A stretch of 64,000 nucleotides of DNA from Artemisia argyi (GCA_030686995.1 CM060685.1:124087823-124151822); one strand, 5' to 3'. Shown: positions 11,190-23,578, counted from the stretch's first letter. Translations and numbers: made by a program. The notes: generated from the sequence alone by a model not told the origin.

Positions 11190-12576
11190 TGATGAGGCGA
11201 AAAATGAACCACTTTTAGGGGGTCATTTAAGCCCGGAATTGAATTTATTTGATCAAATATTGCCCTAAATCGTTCCTTTTGTGATTTTAGGTACTTTGGG
11301 AGTGAAATCTGGAAAAGGAAGCAATTCGGACGTTTTTGGAGCATAAAAGTGAAAAAAACGCCAAAGACTTAATTTTCCAAGCTGGGAACAGTGTGTGACG
11401 GCGTCAAGAGTAAAGATCATGACGACCCAGTACATAAATGAAGGCGTCACAAAGTAGAGTGTCAAGAGTTAAATATGTGACGGCCTGCAAAAGTGGACTA
11501 CATGACGGCGTCAAAAGTAGATCAAGGCAGTCTGAGGATTATTTTGGCGGCGAGATGACGGCGTCACAAGGTTGTTCTTGACGCCGTCAGCCTCTAATAT
11601 CTATATATAGTTTTCTAATTTTCATTCATTAAAAGGAACAAGTTTGGAGAAACCCTAAGGCCGAACCATATACGTATTTTACAGCTTTTTCAAGGGTTTT
11701 CAGCCCTTGAACCCTTACATGTGTTATTGAGATAAGTATTCTTTTAATTCAATCAATATGTCTATGTGTTGGTTGTCTATATCTTGTGCTTGTCTTGATT
11801 CCACCATGCTAGGCTAGATTTATCTTGTGTTTGCTTAGATCTAATAAAACCTAGATGTTGATTATGTGTTGATTACTTGTTTATGGTTGTATTGGATGAA
11901 TGATTTCAATGTTAGGCTTAAGAAAACTGGCAGATCTCCAATTGGTAACATGCTTGAACGTCTTAGGAAACATGAACCGATGTGTACTAGGTTTTATTGG
12001 TTGTATTTAATGCATGAGTAAATTCTAATGATCCCATGTTAGGAGCTTCTTAGCCGGCTCGACATAGGAGTGAAGCAGACACTCATAGGATTGGGGAGTT
12101 AAGTACGCCACCCCATGAATGGTATTAAGGAATACAATCCGTCATCCACGCAACTATAACAAGTAATTAACGTGTAAAAGATATCTAGGGAGTAGTGAAA
12201 TCTAAGTAAACACATTTCTCCACTTATTGCTCACAACCTTAGTTTAATATAGTTTATTTTCATTTTTACTATTTTATTTTGATTGCATCTTAGTATTGGG
12301 TTAGTTGACTAGCAACTAATTCCGCCCAAATTCTTCAAACCCGAGATATTTACTTGCTTTCTAAAAAAATATAAAAATACAAAAAGAATCATCTCTCATC
12401 TCTAGAACTAGTATTTAGGTTTTCTAATCCTAGCGACACTATTCCTAGCGGAACGATCAATCCCCCAGTACTTGTCACTATACTATACTACAACGATCAG
12501 GTACACTGCCTGGTGGGGGTTGTAAGCTTCTCGAGATACCTCTAGAGGTAAAGCCTCGTGCAATCCCTACGCATCA
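11190..12576 (+). repeat. 3' LTR of Athila-like element A
   Basis: 1387-bp direct repeat of 4878-6266, starting TGATGAGG and ending ACGCATCA, followed by the GTTCC duplication. It carries its own half-site array (about 11395-11592) and TATA box (11602-11609), so transcription could start here and read rightward towards 12.6 kb. Confidence 0.93.
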
Positions 12577-12581
12577 GTTCC

Positions 12582-12841
12582 AAACTAGCAACACCAATAG
12601 AGACTTGCAGAAAAAGCATTGATAGTGACACACAGAGTGATATTTTAATACGGTCGCTAAGATCTCTGACGCATATAGCGACGACAAATCAATAGTTTTC
12701 CACAACATCATAACGACAGACCATGATGTTGCAAATATGTGACATACTTTTGTAACATCACTAAAGGTGCTGTTGAAGTTAGCGACGTGATTTTTTACAG
12801 CGCAAAAATATGTGACTCATATATGATGGTGCCCCCTTGGT
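12582..12841. other. Remnant with repeated TAGCGAC/GTCGCTA motifs
   Basis: Several GTCGCTAA and AGCGAC motifs are spread over 260 bp and recur at about 16243-16310. Such motifs are common in subterminal regions of plant CACTA transposons. I find no convincing CACTA terminus or TSD here, so this is only a weak suggestion of a dismembered DNA transposon. Confidence 0.25.
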
Positions 12842-13672
12842 TGTCGCTAAAACCTCCATCAAACCTTGAAAGCTAGTGCGGAATAGTGACTCAAATTAAT
12901 CACACACGTGACCCCAAACATTACACGTATTAATTAATTAATGAGTAAAAACGTTTTTCAACCTACAATCCATGGATTCCTTCTTTAACAACGGGATCAA
13001 GTTGCTTAATCCCAACTTATTTTGAAGATCATGTTTTTATACACCATTCCCATTGAGCTTTTCGATGTTTAACCTAGTACATGTACTAGTCATTCTTCCT
13101 TAACCTTGCTTTCACCTTGTCGAATTAATTTAACCCTTTAGAAACCTTAAAGACTCAATTTTTTTAAGCCTTAAAAGTCGTTTGCTAAACCCGCTTCCTT
13201 GTAAATATTGGTCTACTAATTGTAATTAGAAAACCCTAAAGCTTCAATCTTTCCATCTCAAGTTGAAAACCTTGGTACACCTTGTACTCTAAGTAATCAC
13301 ATTTCTTGAATCTCAAGACAAGACTAAACCTTACTTGTCTTCAAAGAATCACCAAGACTTAAATTCTAAGAAACCACAGATACCTTCAAACTTCAATGAT
13401 TCAAGATCCTATATAATCAACTAAACCGTGAAGCCTTTTTACCTTTCAACTTGATCACCCATATAACCTAAAAAACAACACCTTGAAGCATAAAGATTCA
13501 ACCTTGTACAAACCCTTTTTAAGCTTGAACCTTGTCGAACTAAACCTTTGCAATACCAACCATGATAAACCCTAAGACTCTTGTAAAACTCGACAATCTT
13601 AAGTCTTCATACCCTTGATCAAAATCTACTTTGAATAGAACATGGAGATTTTAGACCAACAACTTTGACCAC

Positions 13673-13719
<47 letters not shown>

Positions 13720-14072
13720 TGTGTATATGTGTGAACATCCAATTGAAGATCTCTCCGGTGAGATCCTAGAACTATGTGTCTTCAACAAACTATTCAAATT
13801 TCAAAAAGATCCAAGGTTAACAAACCCGCAATCCCACCGATGAGCAGTATCTGACGAACCAAAAAGAGAAGAGACTACTTGTTGGGATTGTAAACCTTTG
13901 AGTCAACCTAGCTTCAAGAACCCAACGTCACCGTGGCTCTGAAACCAATTTTTTTGATAAAACCTCAATAAACCTTGATAGCTAGTGCGAAATATTGACT
14001 TAAAGTAACCACACACTTAACGCCAAACGTTTCATTGTATTAATTAACGAATGAGCAATGAAGAATGTTTCA
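12842..14072 (-). mobile_element. TRIM-like mini LTR retrotransposon
   Basis: Two direct repeats of about 118 bp (12842-12960 and 13955-14072, roughly 80 percent alike) flank about 1 kb without coding capacity. On the minus strand a primer-binding site like initiator tRNA-Met (TGGTTTCAGAGCCA, 13947 to 13934) lies 7 bp from the right repeat. Short LTRs plus a Met primer site and no genes define TRIM-type elements, though the internal part is longer than usual. No clear TSD was found, which fits an old insertion. Confidence 0.6.
13676..13732 (+). repeat. (TG)n microsatellite
   Basis: About 28 TG units with two interruptions near the right end. It lies inside the TRIM-like element. Confidence 0.95.
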
Positions 14073-14203
14073 ACTAGCATATCCCCTCACCTCACTTTAT
14101 AAAGACGAACGGGTTCAATCATTATGAAATTAGAATTCCATAGTATCTTTGATTGCCTTGCACACCAAACAATCCTAGTTTACATTAGAATATTAGATCC
14201 TAA

Positions 14204-15381
14204 GGGGGAGTTTGGTTCGTGGAAATTAGAATTATAAAATTTTAATTTTTAAGGATTTTTACATTATGGAGTTTTCAAAATTTAGAAATTAAAATTCTTT
14301 CACATGTTTGGTTGGTTAAACTATGTATATGGATTGATAATGTTGTAACATCCAATGACATGTTTACCCTCTCATCACAAAATAAAGATGAAAAAAATTA
14401 TGTGGTTGAGGTTTACAATTAAGTATATCATCAAAGAAAGTGATGCAAAAAAATAAAAAAAATATAGAACCTATGTTTGTGTAACTTACTTCCATTGTCT
14501 CATTACAAAGTTAAATCCACAAATAATATTTATATATAATAATCAAATATGAAACCCACTTCAGTCAAGAACTTTTTTATACAAAATTGAAGAAGCTCAA
14601 ATCCAACCAATCATCCGTTGAACATAAAGAAATAGGATGGAAATTAAACACGAAGATATAGGAAGTAAGAAATTTCTGGCATAATAAAACGGGCAATAGC
14701 ATAAATAGGGAGGAAGAAGATGCTACATTAAAAAGGTTACACATTTAGAGAAAGTTAAGATGATGAAATCGGGAGGAAGAAGATGCTATATTGAAAAGGG
14801 CTTTTTTTTTTCTATGGAAAGATGGAAGTATGTCTTTGTTTATAGAATTCTAAGGAGGTGTTTCGTATGGCACCTTGGATTGGGTTTCGAGTTAACAAGA
14901 TACTAATTACATGTTTGATTCACACTTTTGATTCAAGGAATAATTGTTGGAATCAAAATTGATTCTTGGCCATGTACATTGGTTTCACTTGATTACCAAT
15001 TTTTGTGAAACAATATTTTTTTCTTTCTCTCTATATAAGTGGGATAATGTGGGACATTCCACATTATATAACATTATTTTTTTTGTTTTCTACATTCAAA
15101 TAATATTATTTTATTTAAAATTTATTATTAAATATATTTAATTAAATATTATTTCTCTATTCTAAACCTACACAAAATCCAAATTCAAATCTAAATCCAA
15201 ACCTTCTTATAAACCAAACGGACCCTAAATTACTCATCCCCCAAAGTCAATTAAATACCCTACAATATAGTATTTTAATTTCAGTTGGTGGCATTACATT
15301 TTCATTCAAACGAATTCAAGGAAATATAATTTCAAATCCCACCAAATTTCTTAAATATACCCCAACCAAATAGCCCGGCCA
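14204..15381. mobile_element. Tourist-like MITE (outer), interrupted
   Basis: Starts GGGGGAGTTTGGTT after TAA (14201-14203) and ends with an imperfect inverted copy (AACCAAATAGCCC) before TAA (15382-15384). A 3-bp TAA duplication and a G-rich start with GTTTGGTT are typical of PIF/Harbinger-derived Tourist MITEs. No ORF. The inner MITE at 14854-15225 splits it. The right terminus is degenerate. Confidence 0.4.
14854..15225. mobile_element. Tourist-like MITE (inner)
   Basis: A 372-bp AT-rich element beginning GGAGGTGTTTCGTATGG and ending CCAAACGGACCC, roughly inverted. TAA stands on both sides (14851-14853 and 15226-15228). No coding capacity. It sits inside the outer MITE, so it inserted later. 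Confidence 0.5.
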
Positions 15382-15434
15382 TAAGTCTATTTAACTAATA
15401 ATCCCTCTATACATAAACTAATTACACTTTAGCC

Positions 15435-16009
15435 CAAGGCTGTCAAGATCGCGATCCCACGCAGGATCGTTTTTGTCTTTGCAAGATCGAGATCGTAAGA
15501 TCGGATCGCGATCCTACGATCCTACCAATTAGTCATATTTTGTAAATAAATGATATACGAGTCAAACTGTTTTACATTTTTACTCAACGTCATAGATAAG
15601 TTCATATAATATCCTCTTGAAAATGACAAAATTTAAAATTCAAACAGTAAAGTAATAGTAAAATACAAAAAAGTCAAGTTTCAATTGTTACATTAACGAT
15701 TTAGTGCAATAATATTACATAACATAGGTCCTAAATGTCTCAAAATATACGAGCTATCAACATGATTTCTAGATAACAAACGTTTCATAAGTGGCATTAC
15801 AAAACATACCCTTTGATTAGTTTTATCACAGTGAAGTAAAGTAAATTAAATTATTGAACACTTTTTAGACTATAATCTATTCAGAAAAGTAGAAAACTAT
15901 TTATAAACTATAATCTATTTAGAAAATGAAACAATAGTGGTTTATTCATTAGACATTAGTAAAATACACATTTGTTTTTTTGCCTAAGCAAGTGGGATGG
16001 ACTTAAAAG

Positions 16010-16052
<43 letters not shown>

Positions 16053-16215
16053 GAACTCGGATCGCGTGTCGATCTTACGATCTTACGTGCGATCCTACGA
16101 TCCCACTTACGATCCTACCTCTGATGCGATCCTACCACGATCCTACACGATTTTGACTGGTGTGCACGTAAGATCGTACGATCTTACGTGTAAACTCGCG
16201 AGTTTGACAGCCTTG
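15435..16215. mobile_element. hAT-like non-autonomous element with GATC-rich subterminal repeats
   Basis: 781 bp bounded by the 12-bp inverted repeat CAAGGCTGTCAA, with 8-bp target duplications CTTTAGCC at 15427-15434 and 16216-16223. An 8-bp TSD and a CA-G start fit the hAT superfamily. Both ends carry dense, partly palindromic repeats of GATCCTACGATC and GATCGTAAGATCG types (15445-15530 and 16057-16190). A run of 38 A lies at 16013-16050. No transposase. Confidence 0.75.
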
Positions 16216-16774
16216 CTTTAGCCCACTAAGAATTACTACTATATCATAACACTTGGTACAATATCGCGTCGCTAAATGAGTCGCCATTGGTGTCACTAAA
16301 ATGTCGTTTTCCAATGGTGGTAAAGCGCCTAGTTTTTATTTCTCAATCCTCTTTCAACATATAACATATATATACAAAAAGCTATACATGCCTTTTTTTT
16401 AAGAAAAATATATTCAAATTGAAATGTTGACCAACACTTGCTTGTGTTTGTATAGCTTGATAAAGTATGTACGTTTATAGTTTGTACGAAGTAGAGCTTA
16501 TGTTCTACTTCCACAAGTCCAAATTTGGAAGTCAACGTCATCTCCACGCTCTGATGAAGTTATGATTGATTTATGTGTGAATGTCAATTTTTTTCACCAA
16601 GGAAACAGAACATTCTATATCAAGCTTTTGTGTAATCTTTGTATTTAAGTAATGTCTTAATTTATAAACTCAAGAAATTATTTATAAGGAACACTATTAC
16701 ATAACCTAGCACATGCAGTAGGTTGTGTTCCATGTGATCATACGATACATATGAAAGTGCATTACAACTTAAAT
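16216..16774. other. 3' flank of P450 gene 2, no gene seen
   Basis: Contains TSD sequence of the hAT-like element, GTCGCTAAA motifs like those at 12.6 kb, and AT-rich DNA probably including the 3' UTR of the P450 gene on the minus strand. Confidence 0.4.
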
Positions 16775-19771
16775 TTAAGGGTTGTGATGTAAACCGGTCC
16801 TGGGAAAAACATAAATGTCCAACGGACCATCAAGTTGGATATTAATCGTGGTTCTGTATCTTGGGACTTTGTTTTCGTCGCTAAGCTTGAATGTAAAGCA
16901 ACCCAACAAGATAGCTGAGAAGATCTTCGTCTGTCTATACGCGAATTCTCGACCCAAACAAGTCCGTGGTCCAGCCTATGGATGAACAAGAAAAATGTAA
17001 AGGGTTGATTACTAAAACAAAATCATATTGTAAACACGTTCAGTGTTTGACAAACAATTACGATAGTTAATAATACCACATTTATCTCTTTTCCTTATAT
17101 ATTAACTTGAAATACCATGAAGACATTACACAAGATTATATTTCATAAAGTTTTTGTGGCAAAATTAATGAATTATATGGTGGAAGAAAGTCGTGATTTT
17201 GTGTGTAAGATGACTAAATGAGAAAATTGGAGTATATCTATTTGAAAATTTATTGTTACATATTTTTATAAATCTATCTTTATAGACCATAAATATGTTG
17301 AAAATTTGTATATATGGGGAAGCTATGCAAATATTCAATTTTTATCGGGTATATATATGCAATTCCCTCTAAAAATTAAAGTACTCTTTAAGGTGTGTTT
17401 TATTTTTATTTTTTTTTATTATTATTATTTTTTTAAGAACGATCGATGACACTGGTACAGATTTTGACAATAATTAGTGGCAGCACTTCCTTGTTGAATA
17501 TGATGCATGCCACTGATAAACTAAACATAAATGTTTAATAACTAATATAACAACAAGTACTCCTGTTATTTATAAAAGAAAGTTTGCATGTTCAAAAAAA
17601 GAGAGAATATTTCAGAGAGAGAATGATATAGGCAGTGAAAATCGTAACTTCTTGGGGTGAAATTATATTATGCTTACCTGAAACGCAGTAAATTTGAAGG
17701 GGCTTTCTGAACGGAAGCAACCATTGTTATCAAGCCATCTTTCTGGTTTATAATCAAGAGCGTCTTCACCCCATATGAACTTCATCCTTCCCATTGCATA
17801 TGGCAAGTAAGCTATCACATCCCCCTTCTTCACAATACAACCATCTGGTAGAACATCATCTGAAAAGCATACCTTTGTATCCTGTATAATATATATTCAA
17901 TATTGTTAGTGAAAGTGTCTATAGAAACAAAGCTTAGGCGTAACACAATCTTTAGTTTGTGCTTCCAAGTTCATTCATGAATCAATTTATTAACAAGATT
18001 GCATACTAGTGGCAACGCAGGATAGAGTCTTATGATTTCAGCAATTGCTGCATGAAGATAGTGCATCTTTTCAAGCATATCCTCACTCATAAGGGCCTCA
18101 AAATCCGTAACAGTTGTGATATCTTCGGTCATGTTCATTGCTTCTTTGATATCTTGAGCAATCTTATCTTGAATTTCAGGATGCTTGCAAAGAATGTAAA
18201 GGAACCAAGTCAAAGTAGTTGCTATAGGATCTTTACCAGCAAGTACGAAGTTCATTATTATATCTCGAAAGTACTTTGGATCCTTATCAGTTGTCTGCAT
18301 AAACCTTGACAAAATATCTTCTTTCTTCGGCTGAAAGTTTGGTACATCAAGGGTCAAAACTCTGAAAAATATATATTCTAGCCGTTTCATTTATAGAGAT
18401 CTTACACATTTTTTACACCAATTTTGTATTACAAGTAAATTATCGTCGGACATAATCATAGGTTATAAATTTCATGTCTGTCACTAGTATGTTCAGTTAA
18501 AAACCACGAAATGCATGTAAATACCTATTACAGTATAACCTTCATCTTTGCTTTCTCAAATATAGATTATGTTATGACATCAGTTTCAATTATCTTTGAT
18601 ATTTTATAGAATTCCTATTAACTTAAGGCTTACCGAAAATTCATCTTGAGGCTTTTCCCTTTGTTCTGTCTTGGTCTTGATCACCTTATATACAAAATCA
18701 TCAACGACTTTGATATTCTTCCTTAACTCTGCTTCCGCTCCAATATTCAGGTACCTCTTGATTTTCCAGAATAAGTCAACTAATCTTCTATATGTCAACT
18801 CATTTGAATCATCAAATGCGCGACTGAAGTTAACCCCTTCTTTATTAGAACCACTCAAGTTGTCAAGTTCAACCCCAAAAGCAACTTTAAATATTGAATC
18901 TGCCGTAGCTTTCATGAATATGTCCTGTATGTACGCATATCAAGGTTGTGACGATAAGCCATAGGAAGTCTCATTCGGTGTTATAAAATGAAAAATATTA
19001 AAGGAAAAAACTTTACATTTATGTCAACGGTTTGGTTGCGGTTTGCTGCTTCTAAAAATATGTTTCCAACTCTTACCGCGTTCTTTCTGAAGGTTAGACC
19101 GCTAAAGTCTCTCAAAATTTTCGTAGAAAACTCATGGCTCGCTAACTTCCTCTGCTCGCGCCATTGCTGCCCATCAACTGTGAATATACCGTCACCAAGA
19201 AAATCTTCTAGCCAGGTGTGGGTGAATGTTCCCTGCAATTGTTTCCACATATATAATTTGCAAAATATAATTATCTATAACCATTTGCTCGCTAAATTTA
19301 CTGTGCATCAGCATTACAGAAAGGAAAATATGCTAACGAACAAATTACAAAGTATTATTATTTCAATATGAATCGCATCAAGGGGATTTCTAAAATGTGT
19401 AATCGTATTCATTTTTACCGAATAAATCATGTCATAAACATATTTTACTTGAACTTAGCTTGGAATCCAATTTTGGCACAAACCTTGCCATAATTTTCAA
19501 AATTAGTCTTGAGAATATACTCCACAATCGCAGGATCGGTTGTATAAATCTCACCCTGAAAAGGGTTAAGCATTCTGAAAGTTTTGTATTTTGCCGCAAG
19601 ATCTGCCATGTAATGATGTAACATCTTAAAGTTGATGAGCATATTAAGCACTGTCCCGCCAATTGGATGATACTTGTTCTTTTTTTGTTGAGTGTAGATA
19701 TAGAGGGAAAATAGAACAAGAAGTAAAGGTGTGATTATAAGGATTGAGAATAAAACTGCCAAAAGATCCAT
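16775..19771 (-). CDS. Cytochrome P450, CYP704C-like (six exons), paralogue of gene 1
   Basis: Predicted 507-residue haem monooxygenase. Exons in order on the minus strand: 19771-19484, 19232-19017, 18924-18634, 18330-18007, 17881-17678, 16975-16775. Introns are GT-AG, phase 0, at the same places as in gene 1; exons 2, 4 and 5 have identical lengths (216, 324, 204 nt). There is an N-terminal membrane anchor at about residues 7-25. The I-helix AGKDPIATT again has Pro (residue 300) for the usual Thr. ExxR is EIIR (363-366), PERW is present, and the haem loop FQAGPRTC has its Cys at 447. No disabling change is seen. Likely an ER-bound hydroxylase of fatty-acid-like substrates by family, substrate unknown. 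It lies tail to tail with gene 1, 12.8 kb apart because of transposon insertions. Confidence 0.9.
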
Positions 19772-19855
19772 TGTAAGTTGTTGTTTTCAGTAATGAAATG
19801 GAATTTGTCTTTGGATTTAGACGTTATGTGTGATACATGGGACGTTTGGATCTTG

Positions 19856-19863
19856 TTTTTATA
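19856..19863 (-). promoter_or_regulatory. TATA box of P450 gene 2
   Basis: TATAAAAA on the minus strand begins 92 bp upstream of the ATG at 19771, a normal distance giving a 5' UTR of about 60 bases. Inferred from sequence only. Confidence 0.5.
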
Positions 19864-20687
19864 GTGATTTTTGTGGCGGGTAACTAGAACAAGTTGATGT
19901 TAAGTTTGAATGTAACTAGATATGTTTAAATGTGCATCTTTGAAAATACTATATCCTACGAACAATACAACTAGATTTGATCATCTAGATTGTTTCACTT
20001 ATATTCATTTTTATTTACATATAACATCTCAAACTATAAACAGTTGCACCTTTGTTACATACAAATTTTTTGTCATCAAATGGCACATAAATACCATGTC
20101 ACCAAAATCAACAAAGTGTAAATATAAAAATCTGAACAAAAGTTATAAAATTATGTCACAATGATTATTAGGTGTTTCATTAAATTAAACCTTATAAGTT
20201 AAGGGTATTTAAAAAATCCCAGAATTCAAGAAACTGAGCCAACTCGCTAAATCTGAAACCAAAATAAACCGATATCCGAAAAAACTAAAAAATTTTGAAA
20301 CTTGGAAAACCCGCTTATCACACTTCACTTTCGGTTTTTGTTTTCAAATATCTACAATTACCTGAACCGAACAATGTACAACGTACATATAGGCTTTAAC
20401 TAGATGTTTTGAATGTAATTATTGTTACAATTTACAAAAGAACTTTACTATAACTTTAATCTTTCCAATATTACGTAAATTTACTACAACGGCATTTTAC
20501 GTTGTAGATCATATAATTGTTTATTCGATTTGTTCGATTAAATGTCTATAATGGGTAATCGTGACTCGAACTGCGGGTAACTGCTAATTTCGCGTACCAG
20601 CATGACCGATTACTCGCCTAGTATAGTTCACTTTTAGATAGTAAAATGAATTGCACGCCATGGATAGTTAAAAATCTAAAATCAACT
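19864..20687. other. Upstream region of P450 gene 2, no gene seen
   Basis: AT-rich DNA with no credible ORF or repeat. It would hold the distal promoter of the P450 gene. The solo LTR begins at 20688, after the TSD CAACT at 20683-20687. Confidence 0.5.
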
Positions 20688-21280
20688 TGAGGCGGTTGTA
20701 AGACCTCCTAAAATGTTTTACAATCCTCATACGCAGTGTATCTAACCGTTGTGGTGTAGTATAGGTAAGACACGAGGGATTGATCGTTCTATAAGGGAAT
20801 AGTGTATGTGAAGGCCGAAGTGTATGTCGAGGTAGGTCAAAAGTGAGGGATGATTTTTTTTGTTTTTTATATTTTATGAAAAGCAAATTAAAATCTCGGG
20901 GTTTGAAGAGTGGGCGGTTTAACTACTAATTAATTAAACCAAAACTACTAATTAAATTAAATTAAACTAATAAACAAGAAAAATAAAGGTGGTAACTCTT
21001 ATAATGAGGAAAACGTGTTTACTTAAATTTCTTTACTCTCTAGTTATCTCCTATTAATTTGTTGAATTGTCACATCCTTGTTTTAACTAAAGCGTTGTAT
21101 GTCCGTTTTATTGGTCGTGGGGATGTGTCGAATGCCCCAACTCTATGAAGTATAAGTTTCCCCTAAAAATCTTATTCTAACGCGAGGCAATCAATTAAAC
21201 AAGAGATGACAAATCAATGATTAATAACTAGATTTTATTATATCTAACCAAACACAAATAAATCTAGCCTAGCATGTTAA

Positions 21281-21321
<41 letters not shown>

Positions 21322-21911
21322 AAAACAAATAATCAACAACATATAGACATATTGAATGATTAAAAGAATAACTTATCTTCAATTAAACATGCGCAAATGT
21401 GGATGAAAAAGCCTTACAAAAAAGTTGGAAATAGTCTAGGGTTTATTCCTCCAAGATGTTATTACGAATGAAAAAGATTCGAAAACTATATATAGATTTA
21501 CAACTGTGAAGGCGTAACTTGCAATTTGTGACGCTGTCAGCTCGCCTCTAATTAGGATTTCGTCTGTGTAATTCACCGTCATGATGTCGTCAAGTGTGTC
21601 TTGATGCCTTCACGTTATAAATCTTCTGAGCCATCACGTTATAAATTGCACTGAGTTTGGGTCTTCAAATACAAGTGACGGCGTTAGGTTGTGGACCGTG
21701 ACGCCGTCAGGTCTCCATCTTGACAACTTCTTGACTTGGTTGTTTTTCTTCGTTTCTTGTCGATTTTGGTCCAAAACACGCCAGTTTTTATAATTCTCGT
21801 CCCAAGTACCTAAAATGCAAAAAGAAACGATTTATGGCAATATTTGATTAATTACATATGACTTTTAAGCTTAAATGACCCCTTAAAAATATACTAAATA
21901 AATCCTTATCA
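20688..21911 (-). repeat. Solo Athila-like LTR, diverged
   Basis: 1224 bp homologous along its length to the LTRs at 4878, 11190 and 58221, with TG/CA ends and a perfect 5-bp target duplication CAACT (20683-20687 and 21912-21916). No internal element DNA remains, so it arose by LTR-LTR recombination. It is clearly more diverged than the other copies but keeps several TGACG/CGTCA sites (about 21505-21725). An A tract of about 40 bases sits at 21284-21319. Confidence 0.88.
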
Positions 21912-21916
21912 CAACT

Positions 21917-23399
21917 GAACCAGACCTCCTTATAAAAAAGTGTAAATAAAAGTGAAGTTGGTAAAGTTCTATTTATAATGAAATAGAAAATGTGTAAGAA
22001 TGTATAATTTTTTTCCTTGCAGGGCACATATTCAAAATATATGTCATTAAATTTCAGAATTTTAAACTTTTTTTTACTAACGTTTTTAAAAAGTGCCACT
22101 GAAAATTTTGATTTAGTCACATTTTATTTCATTAAATCACTTTCACTAAAAATCAGTTTCCCTTATAGTCTGTAGGTATGTAAAAATAAAAAACACAAAC
22201 GAAAACAAAATTACTTTGATTTACTTAAAATTTTAATAATAATTTTTTTTAAACGGTAATTTTAACTATCTTACAATATTTATATCAAATCTATCTCACA
22301 TGACTGATGACTCAAGCAGTACTTGAACTCTCAACTATTTAATATGAGAGCTTTTCACACAAAATTAGATACCATTGATATACAAGTCTTTTCGTATGTT
22401 AATGATACTTTGACATGTGACAATTTTGCACAAGTTATCTATATTCATTAACTTCTTTTAACTTAAAATATTTCAAAAACGCTTATAATTTACAAATATA
22501 ACAAATTGCACCATCAATTATGTGATTAACTTTTTGAATAAATGTGATTTTTTTTTTGGTTTAATGGTTACCTTTTTCTTTAAATAGCTTAGTTATAAAA
22601 AAATTTGAATGAAAATGGACATGATTAAAAATGATGGTTTAACGGTTAACAAGACTGACACCATTGTCATTTTATGCCTTTTACATTAACTTGTTGCAAA
22701 CTATATATGTGCAAGGTTTGATCAATATGTGGTTATCAATGTGTCAAGGCATTCTTCTACGAGCTAGTTATTTAATATAGGTAGCTTCAATAAATTCTCT
22801 ATCTCAATATAGATATCTAGTCTTATACAAGTTGCATAATCTAACATAGATATCTACTCGTGAATATTTTACTTTTTTCCGTTTCAAAAACATAAGCTAC
22901 AATATATGAGCGTGTGCAAAATGAGCGCCCAAAATCCTAATAAAACCTCAAAATTCGATTCAACATACATAGTGTTACACAGGACATTTCTATGCACAAA
23001 GCCCGATCCTTACCAGATATTAATAAAATAACAAAAGCAATTGTGATTGTTTTCCTTTTTGATTTTTTATTGTATCAATTGTTGGCAATCATCTCGTAAT
23101 CACTATAAGAATGCTAGGTATTGTTGGTGTTGTTGGTGGTGCCGTGGAAAAAGTAGTGCCACTTCAGCACATTTTTCTCATGGCACCAAATTTCTCTATA
23201 GCACCAAAACACCACTCCCTAGCTATAACACCACTTTTTTAGTACCGTCGATTATATTTTTTTTTCATTTAATATAAACAATATATATAACTAAAATTTA
23301 ATTTCATTAATAATAATTTAAAAAAATCAAATTGAAACAATAAATGGTTACCTATCAAATACAGTAACCTAAAAAAAATACATATATTTATGTCATCTT
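21917..23399. other. AT-rich intergenic DNA, nothing recognised
   Basis: I see no gene, transposon terminus or tandem repeat that I can support. Confidence 0.5.
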
Positions 23400-23408
23400 G
23401 ATAATAAA

Positions 23409-23578
23409 GGATTTTGCTACATCCACATAAAATCTTCACAAAAAACTCTCACTCGCTGACGTGTCAGCGGGTGATTGGCTTTTTGTGGGATCCACATCCT
23501 ACTAAAACCCAATCACCCGCTGACACGTCAGCAAGTGGGTGTTTTTTGTGGGGATTTTATATGGATGTAGCATACCTC
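23409..23578. mobile_element. Foldback MITE with 9-bp TSD (Mutator-like)
   Basis: 170 bp that is nearly one large inverted repeat. The ends TGCTACATCCA pair with TGGATGTAGCA, and the centre pairs GCTGACGTGTCAGCGGGTGA with its complement near 23505-23535. The flanking 9-mers GATAATAAA (23400-23408 and 23579-23587) are identical. A 9-bp duplication is the Mutator-superfamily signature. No coding capacity. Confidence 0.82.

Larger units (their letters stand above)
4878..12576 (+). mobile_element. Complete Athila-like LTR retrotransposon A, non-autonomous
   Basis: A 7699-bp element with 5' LTR 4878-6266, primer-binding site matching tRNA-Asp, one gag-protease frame, a 2.5 kb non-coding 3' part and 3' LTR 11190-12576. 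The 5-bp target duplication GTTCC (4873-4877 and 12577-12581) is exact. No reverse transcriptase, RNase H or integrase is present, so mobility would need an autonomous partner. LTRs start TG and end CA and differ at about 30 sites by eye (about 2 percent). A second copy lies at 58221-64000 and a solo LTR at 20688-21911. Confidence 0.93.

Noticed and set aside
16224..16310. CACTA at 16224 with nearby GTCGCTAAA as a CACTA transposon end
   Set aside because: It directly follows the hAT-like TSD, no inverted partner end or 3-bp TSD was found, and the motifs are few.
22000..23400. Search for tRNA, rRNA or small structured RNA genes
   Set aside because: No tRNA-like boxes or rRNA sequence were recognised by eye anywhere in the window; a dedicated scan was not possible.
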